Positions 10,740-23,275 of a stretch of 64,000 bases of DNA are shown in pieces. Below the pieces are notes generated by a model. That model did not search any database, had not been told where the DNA came from, and saw only the letters and a list, made by a program, of their open reading frames with translations. The stretch spans positions 4,216,001 to 4,280,000 of the forward strand of contig NC_092405.1 in the NCBI RefSeq assembly GCF_009017415.1. The letters run 5' to 3'. Position 1 is the stretch's first letter. The number at the start of each line of letters is the position of its first letter. This DNA comes from Aspergillus flavus (lineage: Eukaryota; Ascomycota; Eurotiomycetes; Eurotiales; Aspergillaceae). Both the position numbers and the translations under genes were made by a program.

Positions 10740-11844
10740 ATGGGCTTTGTTAGAGATTCGGAGATTAACCAAATGGGTCCCCTCTCCAAGGCTTGCATAG
10801 AAACAGCCATCACATTGACTGTATGGCTCCTCGTTGCTTCATTGACCATGGCCTTTCGGATGTATATAATGTCGAGAATCTTACGCCAGTCTCTGACGAC
10901 CTCTGTTTATATGGTGCTTGCATTTTGGTATGCTGTGGGCACTTCAGTTGAGCCGTAAATTCAGCTGCTGATGTATGCCGGTCAGGTTTTCTATTACTCT
11001 TATGGTGCGGTGACTTACGTGAGTATGTTGGGAGCCTTATTCCTAAACCATTTGACTCGTAGCGCTGCTGAGACATGCTGGTTTTAGCCTTGGTTATCGG
11101 GAAGATTGGGCACCCCTTAGAAGAGATAGAACTATGGCGACTGGCTTTCACAATCAAGGTTGGCGACAAAGAGAGATTAGGAGCGAAAATTTTATACGCT
11201 GACTCCTTCAAGTGCTTCTACTACCATCAAATTGCGTACGCGATTGGTATAGGCTTGGTCAAGTGCATCATCGTGGTCGTCCTGCGTCGAATTTTCGGCG
11301 TATCATCACCTGCCTTCCGAATCGCAACGTGGATCAACCTGGCGCTTTGCGCAAGCTGGAGTCTCATGACGATTCTTATTGGGCTTCTGAATTGCCGGCC
11401 GCTCAACTACCACTGGGTCTTTAAGAGTCCAGCAGGTCACTGCGTTAATCCAAATGCTACGTATACGGCAGTCGGCATGCTAGACAAGATCACAGATGTT
11501 CTGATTATTCTGACGCCGGTTCCCATGGTTTTGAGACTACGCATAACGCCATTACAGAAGTTAGGAATTCTTGGGATTTTTGCTTTAGGAGTTGTGTATG
11601 TGTTTCCCTCTATTCCTGGCCTCTTATGTAGGAGCTAACAACTTATAAAACGATTGTTATCACTATTTTTCGTACGATTACTATGCTGACTGTCGACTTC
11701 AAAACCATCGTTCAGACAGGCAAAATGGTATTCATCTGGACAACGATCGAGTGGGCAGTTGCTATTATTGTGGCCAGCGCACCCATGCTACGATCTTTGA
11801 TCGAGCACATCATTCATCATAAGATTTTCCAGTCATTCACGTAA
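10740..11844 (+). pseudogene. Fungal rhodopsin/PTH11-like integral membrane protein, 5' part disrupted
   Basis: A multi-helix membrane protein of the fungal rhodopsin-like family. The 5' segment (10740-10955) encodes a first helix and the arginine-flanked linker FRMYIMSRILRQSLT, then stops at TAA 10956-10958. The main segment (from about 11075 to 11593) has the family core: YHQIAYAIGIGLVKCIIVVVLRRIF, NLALCASWSLMTILIGLLNCRPL and a DVLIILTPVPM helix. A last exon (from about 11632 to stop 11842-11844) ends with EWAVAIIVASAPMLRSL. Main and last segments join in phase through a very short intron (about 38-41 bases). I tested donors and acceptors between the first and main segments and found no combination that keeps frame without a stop, so the gene is probably broken. 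A shortened protein starting at 11075 remains possible. Confidence 0.55.
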
Positions 11845-12886
11845 GGTTCGACAAAGGACACATCAGCTCAGGAAGGACATATACTGAAAACGCCAATGGA
11901 CTTCCAGCAACCCCATCCTCTGTAGCAATTGAGGTGCGTACTAGCACAGAGTGGGTTGTTGAACAGCGCTAGGGCACATTGTGGGTGGATTGGAACAGCC
12001 AGGGACCTTTTGTCCCATTCTTCTCTTGCGTTCTCTTTTCCTCTATTTTCTGTTCCTTTCTTTGTTCTCCTTTTGCTAGTCAAATCGTCGTGTCCTATGT
12101 CGCTTTCAAATGCTTGTGGTGGGGACTAGTGCAACAAGTAGCACAGAGTCTACACCAGCCTCATTTGGTAGTATCTGTTAAGGAGGGTATATCCTAGGAG
12201 ACTATTATTTTCAAAGCGATTATGATCATCAATGCGGTTCACGGAAATTATGTTTATTGCAAGAGGCCTAAAGCAGACTGTGCAGAAATCCTTCAGGCCC
12301 TGTAGATCAAGGCCGGACCCACATCAATGGAAATATAATGAAAGGATATTGGAGATTAATCTCTATAGAGCATAATTCTTATTTTCTCTGTGATTAAGTC
12401 TACCACAGCCGTGTCTCAACAGGAATGGCTTGCTATACCGTAAGTATTTCTTGAACAACCTATACGGACTGTTCCGTATTGCTCAAGAGAGCACTAACTC
12501 GTCAGATAGTGTAGACAGGAATTATGATATATTAGATCTTGAAGCACGTTCTTGTTAAAACCATATCATCATAGTATCACATAACTGATGATAATAGTTG
12601 CTATTTGTCTCTCGCTCGTCTGAACATTTGGCGCCACAGGATCAATGAATGAGGGGAGCTGCTGCCCAGAAGAGGAGAAAGACCTCTCCTCCAATCACAA
12701 CACCGGTTGACCCAACCTTCTCCTCATTCCATCAGTCCTATAACATCGCTACTCCCTATATCTCACCCAGATATTGTACTTCTAACAAGCGCGGGCAACA
12801 AGGTTCTCGGTTCTAGTGGAGATAGCAACCCATTACTTTCATCGATTGATCCGTGGTCAATCTTCGGCTGGTGAACCATTTCACAA
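11845..12886. other. Intergenic, 1.0 kb
   Basis: Contains a pyrimidine-rich stretch around 12008-12075. The last few hundred bases are the likely promoter of the EEP-family gene. No supported ORF. Confidence 0.45.
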
Positions 12887-13858
12887 ATGAGGTCTTCTAC
12901 AGATCTTCCTTTACGCATCTTGACGAATAATATTCGTTATGCCACGAAGTCGCCATTTAAGGGAGAGAAACCATGGGAAGAGCGCAGGCAGCCCCTCCTA
13001 AATCAGCTGCTGTATAACACCCGCAATCAAGACGCTTTCATCTGCCTACAAGAGGTTCTTCATGACCAGCTCATCGACATACACTCCGGACTGAACCGTG
13101 AACACTCCGCAGCCTCCGCTGAAGCAGGAGAAGATGTCTGGGCGTATATCGGGGTCGGGCGAGATGATGGCCATGAAGCTGGCGAATACTCACCTATCTT
13201 CTACCGACCGTCGGTCTGGCAGCTCCGACATTGGGAAACAGTCTGGTTGTCTGAAACGCCGCATGTCCCCTCAAAAAGCTGGGATGCAGCATCCATCCGC
13301 ATCGTTACTATTGGTGTTTTCACACACCATACAAGTCGTCAGACTATTCTGGCGATGAACACCCATTTGGACGACCAAGGATCCCGGTCTCGCTTTGAAG
13401 CAGCCCACATCATCCTTCGGAAGATTGATGAGTACGAGAGTGGAGAGCACAAAGATGTCATTTCTGCAGTGTTCCTCACAGGTGACTTGAACAGCGAGGA
13501 GACACAAGAGGCCTACTCGGTATTAACAGGGAATGAATCTACTCTGATTGACGCGGCAAAAGCGGTCGATCCGGCGGAACACTACGGTAACCATTTGACC
13601 TGGACGGGTTTCGGCTACGAGAAAGAAGACCCTTCTCGTATCGATTACGTCCTTTTGGGACCAAGGCCTATGGAGGTGCTTAACAATGGAGGCCAGCCAT
13701 GGAAGGTTGAGGGGTACTCCGTGTTGGCCAATCGATTCGACGATGGTGTCTTTAACTCAGACCATCGAGCGGTTGTTGTCGATATGAGATTATGCAGCAA
13801 GACGAGAACGATGGATCCCCGCAAACCCATGGTCAGCGCTACCATTGATAACTTATGA
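12887..13858 (+). CDS. Endonuclease/exonuclease/phosphatase (EEP) family hydrolase
   Basis: A single uninterrupted exon of 323 residues. The EEP fold covers divalent-metal phosphodiesterases (DNase I, AP endonucleases, inositol phosphatases, CCR4-type deadenylases). The signature residues are present in order: N15 in ILTNNIRYAT, E56 in ICLQEVL, a THLDDQG strand, D200 and N202 in LTGDLNSE, RIDYVLLGP, and D292/H293 in NSDHRAVVVDM. So the metal and catalytic sites look complete. There is no signal peptide or obvious targeting sequence; the protein is probably cytosolic. The substrate is not evident: small fungal proteins of this type are usually annotated only as EEP-domain hydrolases. Start at the first in-frame ATG; length suits a bare EEP domain. 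Confidence 0.9.
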   Translation: MRSSTDLPLRILTNNIRYATKSPFKGEKPWEERRQPLLNQLLYNTRNQDAFICLQEVLHDQLIDIHSGLNREHSAASAEAGEDVWAYIGVGRDDGHEAGEYSPIFYRPSVWQLRHWETVWLSETPHVPSKSWDAASIRIVTIGVFTHHTSRQTILAMNTHLDDQGSRSRFEAAHIILRKIDEYESGEHKDVISAVFLTGDLNSEETQEAYSVLTGNESTLIDAAKAVDPAEHYGNHLTWTGFGYEKEDPSRIDYVLLGPRPMEVLNNGGQPWKVEGYSVLANRFDDGVFNSDHRAVVVDMRLCSKTRTMDPRKPMVSATIDNL

Positions 13859-15204
13859 ATAAATAGATGGTTACATGGTTACTTTTCCTGGGGTTCCGAT
13901 GCAACTGATGTAATTATGGAGAAAGATCAGTACCGTACCCATACAGAAAATTGAATCCACCGTGAAACAATCCCGTTACGGCCAAGGACCTTAGTGTAAG
14001 ATACTATAACTAGATTAGGTGTAGCTTACATCACATGGATTCCTAACTAGGAATAGTTAGTGGAAACGTGAAACGCGACCGAGAGTGTTTTACAGAGCCA
14101 ATACAGTAACTGTAAAGAACGTTTTGATGCTGCCAGATGGGTGAAAAGCTTTTGAAAAGATGGATGGTGATAGCTTCAAGAAGATCCCAAAAGGGATGCT
14201 CTAAAGCTCTAATCAGGATGGTTTTTACTGGCGCTGCTGGCTCATGCCCAGCTCCCTCTCCGAGCGTCTTCCCCTCTGCCGATGAACGGACAGGACTTGT
14301 AACGGCTGTTCAGTCCGCTCGGCGCTCCCTTTTCCTCCCTCCTTCTCTCTCTCAATTTCTGCTGTTCTTTTCTCCCCTTTTTTTTTACCACCTCTCACGA
14401 AATTGGAGCATTGTCACGTCAGACCCCACGCACCGGGGACACTAGAGATATACTGAACCAAATCTTAAAGGGACAGAAAGTGAGATCTCCGAAGAAATAG
14501 GACGAGAACGATCGAGATCTGGACCTTACCTTAACTGGGGGCGCGCCATCAGCTGATTTAGCCGTTCTCTTCCGGGTTCTCTCTCGCAAAGCCCAAAGAA
14601 AGACCCATACCGGCAGATCCATCCACTGCTTGCTTGTGCTGTGCCTCAGTCCTGCGCTGGCCCTGGAACCTTCCTCCTGCCTCGGGCTTTCCGCCGGTCT
14701 TTTCATTATTGCTTTGATTATCCTCCGTGGTTAGTGTTATCCTCCTTTGATTCGTCCTTTTTCCTTTCCCTTTATCTCTCCCCGTTGGTTCTGGTATGTC
14801 TGTCTACCTTCCACGTTGTCGTCCCTTTCTCCATTCTTACACCGCGGCTCTGCCAACCTTGGTGCCAGGTCTACCTCCATCCAGGTGACATGACGGCAAC
14901 GGCGTGGCGGGCTTGCGGCATATCTTCACTACTTTATCTCATGATGGATCGCATCCTCCACTGCGTTGGTCGCGTCCCCATTGCGATAAGACATCAATGT
15001 GCGGCAATCCCAAATTTTGCTAACCTGAACGCGGTCTGTCTCAGGTTCCCGTCTAAGCATGCTACCGTAACCGACTCATTATCCACTCGGTTGCCATCCT
15101 CGTTTGTTGAGCGCCATCTCGAAGGGTGAACCTTTTGTACAAGTAACGCGTCCTGTTTCCTTTGGGACGATAATCGCGACTCCAGATCGAGCCAATATTT
15201 GATC
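13859..15204. other. snf5 promoter and long leader
   Basis: 1.35 kb upstream of snf5. Pyrimidine-rich runs around 14325-14395 and 14700-14840 are typical of transcription start regions in Aspergillus. The 3' third probably belongs to a long 5' leader with several upstream ATGs. The open frame 14641-15129 shows no conserved features. Confidence 0.5.
14320..14395 (+). promoter_or_regulatory. CT-rich tract, probable snf5 core promoter region
   Basis: A pyrimidine-rich stretch including CTCCCTCCTTCTCTCTCTC and a T9 run, about 850 bases before the snf5 ATG. Such tracts mark transcription starts of expressed genes in filamentous fungi. Position inferred from composition only. Confidence 0.35.
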
Positions 15205-17729
15205 ATGCCGTCCCCGGAGCTTTCTCAATCGGGGCAACTACCCACCGACATCCAGCCGGACATGGTTCAGAATGGCTCCGTTCCACCAATGGCAGCTGGA
15301 AATCACAATGGCGAAGCTGCTTCGGGATCGGAACAGGGACCGAACGGATCAAATGCGATCGCGGAAGGAAAGCACAATGCGAAAGCCGTTCTCGCGGCCT
15401 CGGGCGTGTCTGTAACTCCCGCTGGCTCCAGTCACGACGCGTCTAATGGCAATCCATCTACCGGCTCCCAGTCAAACAGTGCCAATGGCTCAGCAGCAAG
15501 CAAAAAACGATCACGTGGCGGCTCCGCCATTCATCCTTCCTCGTCAGCTGAAGGGCTAGCCGTGCGTGTACGTGAAACCCCAAAAGATAAGATCCTAGCG
15601 GAACAGTATGTGAACCGGGAGTTCCAACATTCTGCTTTGACGGCGTACCACAATCAGAATCAAGAGATACTAAACCAGAAACGTGCCGAACGGGACTTCT
15701 ATCTGACTCTACGACGGGAGAATCATATGAACCCGGCCGCGCTGTATGGTGTCGGCTACGAGGGGTTTGGGAATGCTCGTACGGATCTCCGAGGCCAGCA
15801 TCCCCAGCTATTATATCCCTCCAACCGGCGGCGACCAGGGAACCGGAGGACTAGGGAGCTACGGGTTTCGCGGAAAGATTTGAAGACGCAAAGTGAACAA
15901 ATCGAAGACCTTGTGCCCATTCGACTAGACATCGACTGGGAGAAGATCAAGATCCGAGATACGTTCACCTGGAACCTTCATGATCGGGTGGTATCTCCCG
16001 ATCTATTCGCCGAGAAACTAGTGGAGGACCTGGGCCTCCCTCTTGAATCTTGCGCCCCCCTCGTGCGGATGGTTTCACAAAGCATCCAAGAGCAGATCTG
16101 CGATTACTACCCTCAAATATATATGGAAGAAGAGCCTCTCGACCCTCATCTCCCATACAGTGCTTACAAGAACGATGAGATGCGCATCCTTGTTAAGCTG
16201 AATATCACCATTGGCCAGCATACTCTGATTGACCAGTTTGAATGGGATATTAACGACCCCTCCAACTCCCCCGAAGAATTCGCTGCGCGTATGACGGATG
16301 ACCTTTCCCTGTCGGGGGAATTCACAACAGCAATTGCGCACTCCATTCGCGAACAATCGCAGCTTTTCACGAAATCACTCTACATCCTTTCTCATCCGTT
16401 CGACGGACGTCCTATCGATGATCCCGATCTTAAGTCCGCTTTCCTCCCTACCCCCCTCGCGTCATCCTTCAGGCCATTCCAGGCAGCCAAGGAATTTACA
16501 CCTTATCTATATGAATTGAACGAAGCAGAATTAGAACGCACAGAAGTTTCCATATCCCGAGATCAACGGAGGCAGAAGCGCTCCGTTAACCGTCGCGGTG
16601 GACCCGCCCTACCCGACCTGAAAGACCGTCAAAGGACTATCCGCACAATGATTGTATCCTCCGTCATTCCTAATTCGGCCGCATCTATTGATGAAAGTAA
16701 CGTCTTCAAGCGATCTGGGTCGAGCCGTGCCAGGCGCGCTGCTGTCGGGTTGCGGGACACTGGTGACGATTCTGATGAATCAGACAGCGACGAATCTTCA
16801 ATTACAGGCTCCCCCGCTATCGGTCCTCATCTGGCCCAAGGCACTGCGCGCACAAGAGGCATGCGAGGGGCTGCCAGTGCTGCTCACGCTGCTCTGCGTG
16901 CGAACCTTGGTCAGTCTGCCACTCCGGAGCCTCACCACGAGGGAAGAGCATCTGCTAGGAGACGGGACTATCGCGAAGAGAGCATCGAAGAGCCAGAAAA
17001 ACTAATTGTGAAGCTTAAGATCCCTCGTGAGAAGTTCCGTCAGCTTCTTACCCACGGACCACAGTCAATACCGAGTCTCTCAGCGACTCCAGCCCCTCAG
17101 CCACCGTCACATCAAGGCACGCCTCAAATTAGCACTCCCACCCCAAGCAACATGGCTCCACCGTCACACATCCAGCCTCAAGCCAGAGTTCCAGGTGTCG
17201 GTACACCCACGCAACGGACCGTCCCCGCGCAACAAATTGGAGCCATAGATGCAACCCACCCCCCTCAGCCGGGTGTCCCAGGGGTGAGTGATATATGACT
17301 CATGACAATTCTTTTGTTGATTCGCCTCAAGTGGACCGGCTTATCCGGCTATGGTGGGTGTATCAATCACGGTTCCCTGCTGACTTAAACTTCTCTTAGC
17401 CCCCGCCTCCAAATTGGCTTGCGGCGGGACTCGCGCGATTAAAACGCTCGTATCCAAATGACTCATTTGAAGGCGTAATGCGCTACACAGCTGTCGATAC
17501 AGAGACAATGCTACCAGTAGCCAATACCAATACCGAGTCAGGCCACAAACTAAAATACCAATACCTCCCACGCATCCGGTGCCATGACTGCCCGGGCAAA
17601 CTGTATACCCCCGGGCCAGGCACAACAGTTGAGAATTTCGAGGTCCACCTTCGAAACCGACAACACAAAGAGCGTGTTGAAGAGAGAATCGCCAGGACCG
17701 GCGGTGCAGGGGCCAACAATGCACCTTAG
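15205..17729 (+). CDS. snf5: Snf5, core subunit of the SWI/SNF chromatin remodeller
   Basis: Two exons, 15205-17283 and 17400-17729, with a 116-base phase-0 intron; 802 residues. Snf5/SMARCB1 holds the remodelling complex on the acidic patch of the nucleosome. The SNF5 homology domain runs from about residue 236 (LVPIRLDIDWEKIKIRDTF) through two related repeats (second at LVKLNITIGQHTLIDQFEWD) to about residue 430. The N-terminus is a low-complexity Asn/Ser/Gly region, and residues around 520-690 are polar and proline-rich. The second exon adds a C-terminal block with C754, C757, H776 and H782 (RCHDC..FEVHLRNRQH), resembling a U1/matrin-type zinc finger. The start ATG follows a long leader. 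Convergent with pds5. Confidence 0.95.
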
Positions 17730-18685
17730 TCATGAGCTCAATGATGAAGCGCTTTCATCTTTTTATATCTTCCGCAACTTTCTCTCTCTTTTCTTTTCTG
17801 CATCAATGTATACTTTTCAAAGAACTTTTTTCCCCCTCTTCATGTGTGCGTACCACTGGAAACAGAATCCGCGGCTTTATGTATATGGTTTGAGCGATTG
17901 GACTTGAGGCCATATCTTTTTTTCCCGTCCTGAAATTATGTGTGATACTCTGGTGAGCTTGGATCCGGTGCTTATCTTTTTCTCCATCGTCATGGTCGGC
18001 GTAAATACAGCGTTGTTCGAGACCGGGGCATTAAAGTCATTATACGGTGCTCTCTATCTTCATTGTTCATGGGACCTGACCTATTATTCATTCAATACAA
18101 ATAAATAATGCATGTCACCTGATGATGACATTCAAGTCCTAGTCATATATCTACCTATTAGTATTGGGAGACTAATATTATGTGTTACCATGGCCTCAAC
18201 TCGCGCTGTACATTTATTCGAGCAACCAGGTACATACATACAAAAGATACGAATGCAGCTAAACCAGACCGGATAAAGAGCAAGAGCAAACACGCAGAAA
18301 AAGTGACATTTGGAACGGGCGTTAACCTATCAATTTTAGAAAGACAAGAGGAAAAGGCAAAGACAACGTAGGAAATGGGTATACATTTCAATTCGACTCA
18401 ACTCAACGGATAAAATAACTGACACTCAGTGACGGACTCGTTCATTGATGAGAAAACAGAAATAACATAAACCAGCATAGCGTAGCACAGCAGGCACGAA
18501 AAAGCATCCCGTCAAGGAATGGTTAACATGGACAAATGAAGTGGGAGTTTTGATTGGTTCGAGGAATCACACAGGTTACGCAAACAGACAGGCTAGCAGG
18601 CCTGATGAGATGTGACGGGGGACGAAAGGGATAATAATGATGCATGAAGCTTGATAGAGATCCACCTTGCTAACTGTGTCCGCTT
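17730..18685. other. Convergent 3' space between snf5 and pds5
   Basis: About 950 bases between two stop codons. It must hold both 3' untranslated regions and polyadenylation signals. No gene recognised. Confidence 0.5.
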
Positions 18686-21600
18686 TTATCCTCGTCGAGA
18701 GGAGCGTCGGGATGGCAGGGTTGTCGCCTTTTCGGCACGTGCTTTTTTGGCGCTTGGTGGTGGGGATGATGGAGGTAGTGATGGTGGAGGCGATGATAGG
18801 TCGCTACCGTCGTCCTCTGAGTCCTGGACGTGGTTGTTGTTTGCGTGGTTGTTCTCATTTTCTTCGTTGTCGTCCTCTTCCTCTTCTTCAGCTTCGGCTT
18901 CATCTTTATCTTGATCCCAGTCGTCCATTTCGACGTCATCTTCGTCACTATCGTGATCTGCATAACTGACTCTACGCGAAGTACCTCTGCTGCTGCGTCT
19001 GCGGGCAGTAGCAGTGCTGGTCTTTGCGGCTCCCTCATCTGATGACCAGCCATCTTCGTCCTTGTTCTTCCGCTTTGGTGTCCTTGATGTTGCGCCGGAC
19101 GACTTCCGGGGCCGTGTAACCTTCTCCCTAACTTTCTTTACTTTCTTAGTTGTTGTTCCAGCTTCACCGGTCGTGTCGGTGGGCTCAGGTTTTCTCTTCT
19201 TCGCGGCTTGGCCTTGGGACCCGCCCTTTGACCTCATCACAGACCGCACAAGCCGATCCAGCAGGTCATCCACGTCTTCCGAGAGGAAGTTTTTCTCGGC
19301 TACTTCCTGGGCTTCGCGGTGGCTGCTCATTGGGGCAAATATTGAACTGGGAAGACCCATCTTGCCAGGGTACGTCTGCAGGATATTAGTGCCACCAGCA
19401 CCGCCGCCGAATCTGCGCTGCTGTGAGTAGATATCGGCGAATCGGCGAATGGTAGATTGAGCCAGATCCGAAAGTGTGTGTAGACGTGTCGTGATTTCAT
19501 CGGACTTGGTGATACCGTCACGTGTCTGCTTGACACGCTGGGCGATATGGAAAATGAGCGAGAGATTATGTTCATTAGCTATCGCTAATAGATAGAAAAG
19601 AATGTAGCGGCCAAAGTCGGTCAGATCGCGAGCCTTCACCTCCTCATCTAAGTCTTGCGGGGGGTAGTCGGGATGATAAGCTAGTAGTGACAGCAGGCGC
19701 GAAAAGATGGATTCCATAACTGGATCCTTCTTCTTGCCACCACTTTGAGAAAAGAAGGTCGCGCGGGATCGCAACCAGGTAAGAGTGCTGTCCTTCAAAC
19801 TAGCATTTGGTTCAAACGCGAGCAGGAATGTGATGATATACCAACGGTGGCTCAAGCGTGAGTTTGGTACCAGTTTCTTCTTGAGTTCATTAATAAACCC
19901 AATCCTTACAGGCGCAAGGCGATCTTGGGCGACTAGAGCAAGCGCATTGAAGTCTTGAGGTGCAAGCAGATGGTCACAGATGCTGTGGGATGCACATAAT
20001 TTGAGTATTGACTTAGCGGCCAGAAGACGTAGTCGTGACTTTTGCCCTGCTGGTGTGTCCTTTTTCTTTGACAGCTCGCCCTCACCCACCACAAGTTTGT
20101 TAAGAGTACTATAAACAGGTTCGGCATGAGCACGGAAATCGTTTTCGTCGTCAGAGCCTTCCTTGGCGCGTAAGCGGTTGACAATAATTCTGAGAGCCCA
20201 TTCTTTGGCAGCGGTTTCGTCATCCACGGTGTCTGACCATATATACCCGGCTTCCGGTTTCGGGGACCGATTTGTCAATAGGACTTTATTGACTGCTATC
20301 GAGACAATGGCATCACTCTCCTCGTCTGCCTCCCTTGGGGCTAAGAGGTTCAGCTGAGATAGCGTAGCTAACTTGGTGAGGAACCGATCTGTTCCATACT
20401 CCCACTTAGAAACGCACTTCTGGACCAAGTCCTTAGCGTACATCTCTTTGCGATCTGCGGTGGCCATGAGGATTGAGACAGCATGCTTGGCAGCTCGAGG
20501 AGATGGACTATACAACGCATAATTGACAAGGGCCTGGAAAAACTTGCGCTCTTTGGGCAGCTTCGCCGGGAGCTTCTTTGCAAACCCAGAGCAAGCTTTG
20601 AGAATCTCTTCGGTTCCAGTGTCCTTACTCGTTTTGGCCGATGGTGCTTGCGATTCAAGATCCTTGCACATCTCTTGAACCTGAGCCTCTAGTACCTCAG
20701 GATTCCGAGATGAGATCTCCCGCAACATCTCATGTGCTGGACTCGCCAATCCATTCTCATCTGTCCGCGAAAGACTTATAATTGCTGGAATGTGGCTCCG
20801 GTTGAAAACAAGGGAACTACAGCGGTACAAAAGGGGGGTCAAAGTCTCGAGTAAAGGAGAGTTGTTAGAGCTTTGCAATCGGCGTGCGAGCTCCCTGATG
20901 GCCTTAATGACCGTTCGGTAATCGCTGACCGCAGCCATTGCAAAGCGAATCAACTGGTAGCTGCGCCGGTCATGTACTTTGGCAAATTTCCAAAGATCTG
21001 CGGAAGCTCTTGACGCGTCAGGAAAGAGCTTTGACAATGTATCAATCACTCGATTGATTTGAGCTGTGATGCGTTCGTCGTCTTTTTCCATCACACCACC
21101 CTGTGTTCACTTGATGTCAATATCTGATCACCTATACAAATAGCTAGGCACTTACATTATACTCCTCGCAGGCCTGAAGGTAGACTGTAACAGCTGTCCT
21201 CATCTGAATTTGCCTGGCCTGCATTGCAAAGAAAACCTTCTTTGCCTTGTCGTCCAATCCCCTAATTAGGGTTAAGATGCGACGGACGCGTATCTTGTCA
21301 ACGTCTGTCTCATTATCACCCTCTGAAGTCTGTGAGTCTTTCAGTTTTTGAGATTGCGTTGAGCTACTGCGCGATAATTTAGGCTTTATCGGTGGGTAGC
21401 TAAGCGGAAGAAGGATATCAAACAAAACGCGATCAATCAGCACATGGATATCCATGTCATTTGTGTAGAAGGCATCGAAGATCTTTGATGGCCCATCTTT
21501 GAGCAAGGATACTACTTGCTCGTTATCTTGTTCAATCTCACCTGCCGCAACTGCCCACATCCGGCCCAGGGTTTTCATGGCATGTTCCCGGACCTGTGGC

Positions 21601-23275
21601 TTTCGGTCTTTGACACGCTCCGCCAAGATAAAAAGTATAGAATCGTGGGATGAAAAGCCGCCACTGGCTCCTAGCTTGTGAACAATGTGAGACAGACCAA
21701 ATGTACCCACCGCGTCGACTGCTGCTACTCGAACTTTCTCATCTGCATCTCGAAGCATAGACGCTAGGTTTTTGATGAGCATCTGCTCCTCACTTTCGGC
21801 CAGGCCAGAGCCACCGGCCGACGTTAGCAATATCCGACCAACCACGGTGGCCCATGCAGCCCTTACTGAGGCGGACTTGTCCAATCGTCGGCTCAGAAAG
21901 CCCTCGTAGGTGGAGCTATGCGCCTGCGAGAATGGCTTGGGAGAGAATGGCTGTATAAGAACGTTGGGCTGGGGGACTATCTGCGAATAGTCTGACAAGG
22001 TCACAGGCGGATAGGCTGCAGGATCCATTGGCGGAGGCGGGGGTGGCCCGGCAACTCCAATTCCAGCCGTGAGGTCACCAATTGTCTGCGTAGCTAGCAG
22101 GCGCAAAGACACAGATTCCGCGGACAGTTCTGCCTCCAGTTGGGGGACCACATTCTGCAACACCTCGGGACAGGCCCTCCAAAGTTCCCGGATCAGACGG
22201 TGTGCCTTGCTCAACTCTTTGATATCCTCCCCTTCTTCGTCTGAATCATCAAGGTTGGGTCGGCGATGAGAATTCTTAGACGGACCGTTCGCTCCGGTCG
22301 CAGAGGCGTCAATGATGACATTATTGAAATACTGGCTAATATGACTAGTCATCCTCTCCGGGCAGGCTTGGCAAATTGCTTTCGCCATGTTATATGCAGG
22401 GGGGTAGTCCTTCAGAAGCAGCGTTCCCTGTTTGGCATCGAGCGGAGCATCGGCCTTCTTCCCTCTCCTGCTAGGGTTCTCCAAAGCACGTGGGTCGATA
22501 CGCAGGAATTGGGCGACGATAACATCCACAACATCCGCAGCAAGTACTGGCGTCTCATCAATCACCGTTACAAGCAGGCGGGTCATGTCGAATTCAACAT
22601 TCTTCGCTATGTCCTCGCCTGTGGAGCCTTTGGAAGAACCAGAGACAATGTCAAAGCAAGTAGTAAATAAGGGAATAATTAAAGCGTCCGGATGGTCGAG
22701 GTCTGTCATTAAAACGATACTCTTCACTTCCGCTAGTGAGTTTAACACATAGATATGCTGAGCATTATACGTGTTAGAGGGATCCCCCAATGCGGGGATA
22801 ATGGAGGTCACGATGCAGGTAAAAATATCCTTCGTAATTCAGAGCATAGTTAGCATTCAGCATGGCTCAATTGAGTAGACTGGTCTTCGCAAGAATAGCC
22901 AATGCCGCGGCAGCGTACCTTAAGTTGATTGCCGGTGAAGGGCGCGTCGGGGGCGCAGAGGCGCAAAACGTCGACAATGCAACAGGCCGTCCAGGCTCTT
23001 ACACCCTTGTCCTTATGTGCGAGAAGCTGAGCTGTTGCTAGCTCCTGAGAGACTTTCTGGAGAGAATCCTTTTCCACCTCCTCCTGTTCCAGCTTGCGGA
23101 GCTCTTGCGCGAGCGTCTGCAGGCGCTGCAGCAGATCCACAATGGGAATAGCCGATCGCCCAACGCGCCATGAAAGTGGTTCATTGAATCTGAGGCGGCG
23201 CAGGCCGCCAGGTGTCTCTTCTGATTCCACGACCTCCGCCGCAGCGGAGGGGCCTTGACGAGTGCGCGCAGGCAT
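18686..23275 (-). CDS. pds5: Sister-chromatid cohesion factor Pds5 (BimD homologue)
   Basis: Three exons, 22919-23275, 21156-22829 and 18686-21100, all phase 0; 1481 residues, close to the roughly 1500 residues of Aspergillus BimD. Pds5 binds the cohesin ring (Scc1/Wpl1) and regulates cohesion and mitotic chromosome structure. The N-terminus includes LRFNEPLSWR and VDVLRLCAPDAPF, a hallmark of the family, followed by LKDIFTCIVTSIIPALGD and LNSLAEVKSIVLMTDL. The bulk is HEAT-repeat helical solenoid, with a clear ARAAWATVVGRILL-like HEAT stretch around residue 450. The last about 170 residues are basic (KRKPEPT, RPRKSS) and then strongly acidic Asp/Glu runs ending in RRSSRRG. The first ATG of exon 1 fits a normal start. 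Essential gene in other fungi. Confidence 0.95.

Noticed and set aside
14641..15129. 162-codon plus-strand frame upstream of snf5
   Set aside because: Lies in the pyrimidine-rich leader and has no conserved features; best seen as part of the snf5 5' region.
19014..19430. Plus-strand frame inside pds5
   Set aside because: Antisense shadow of the acidic/basic C-terminal region of Pds5.
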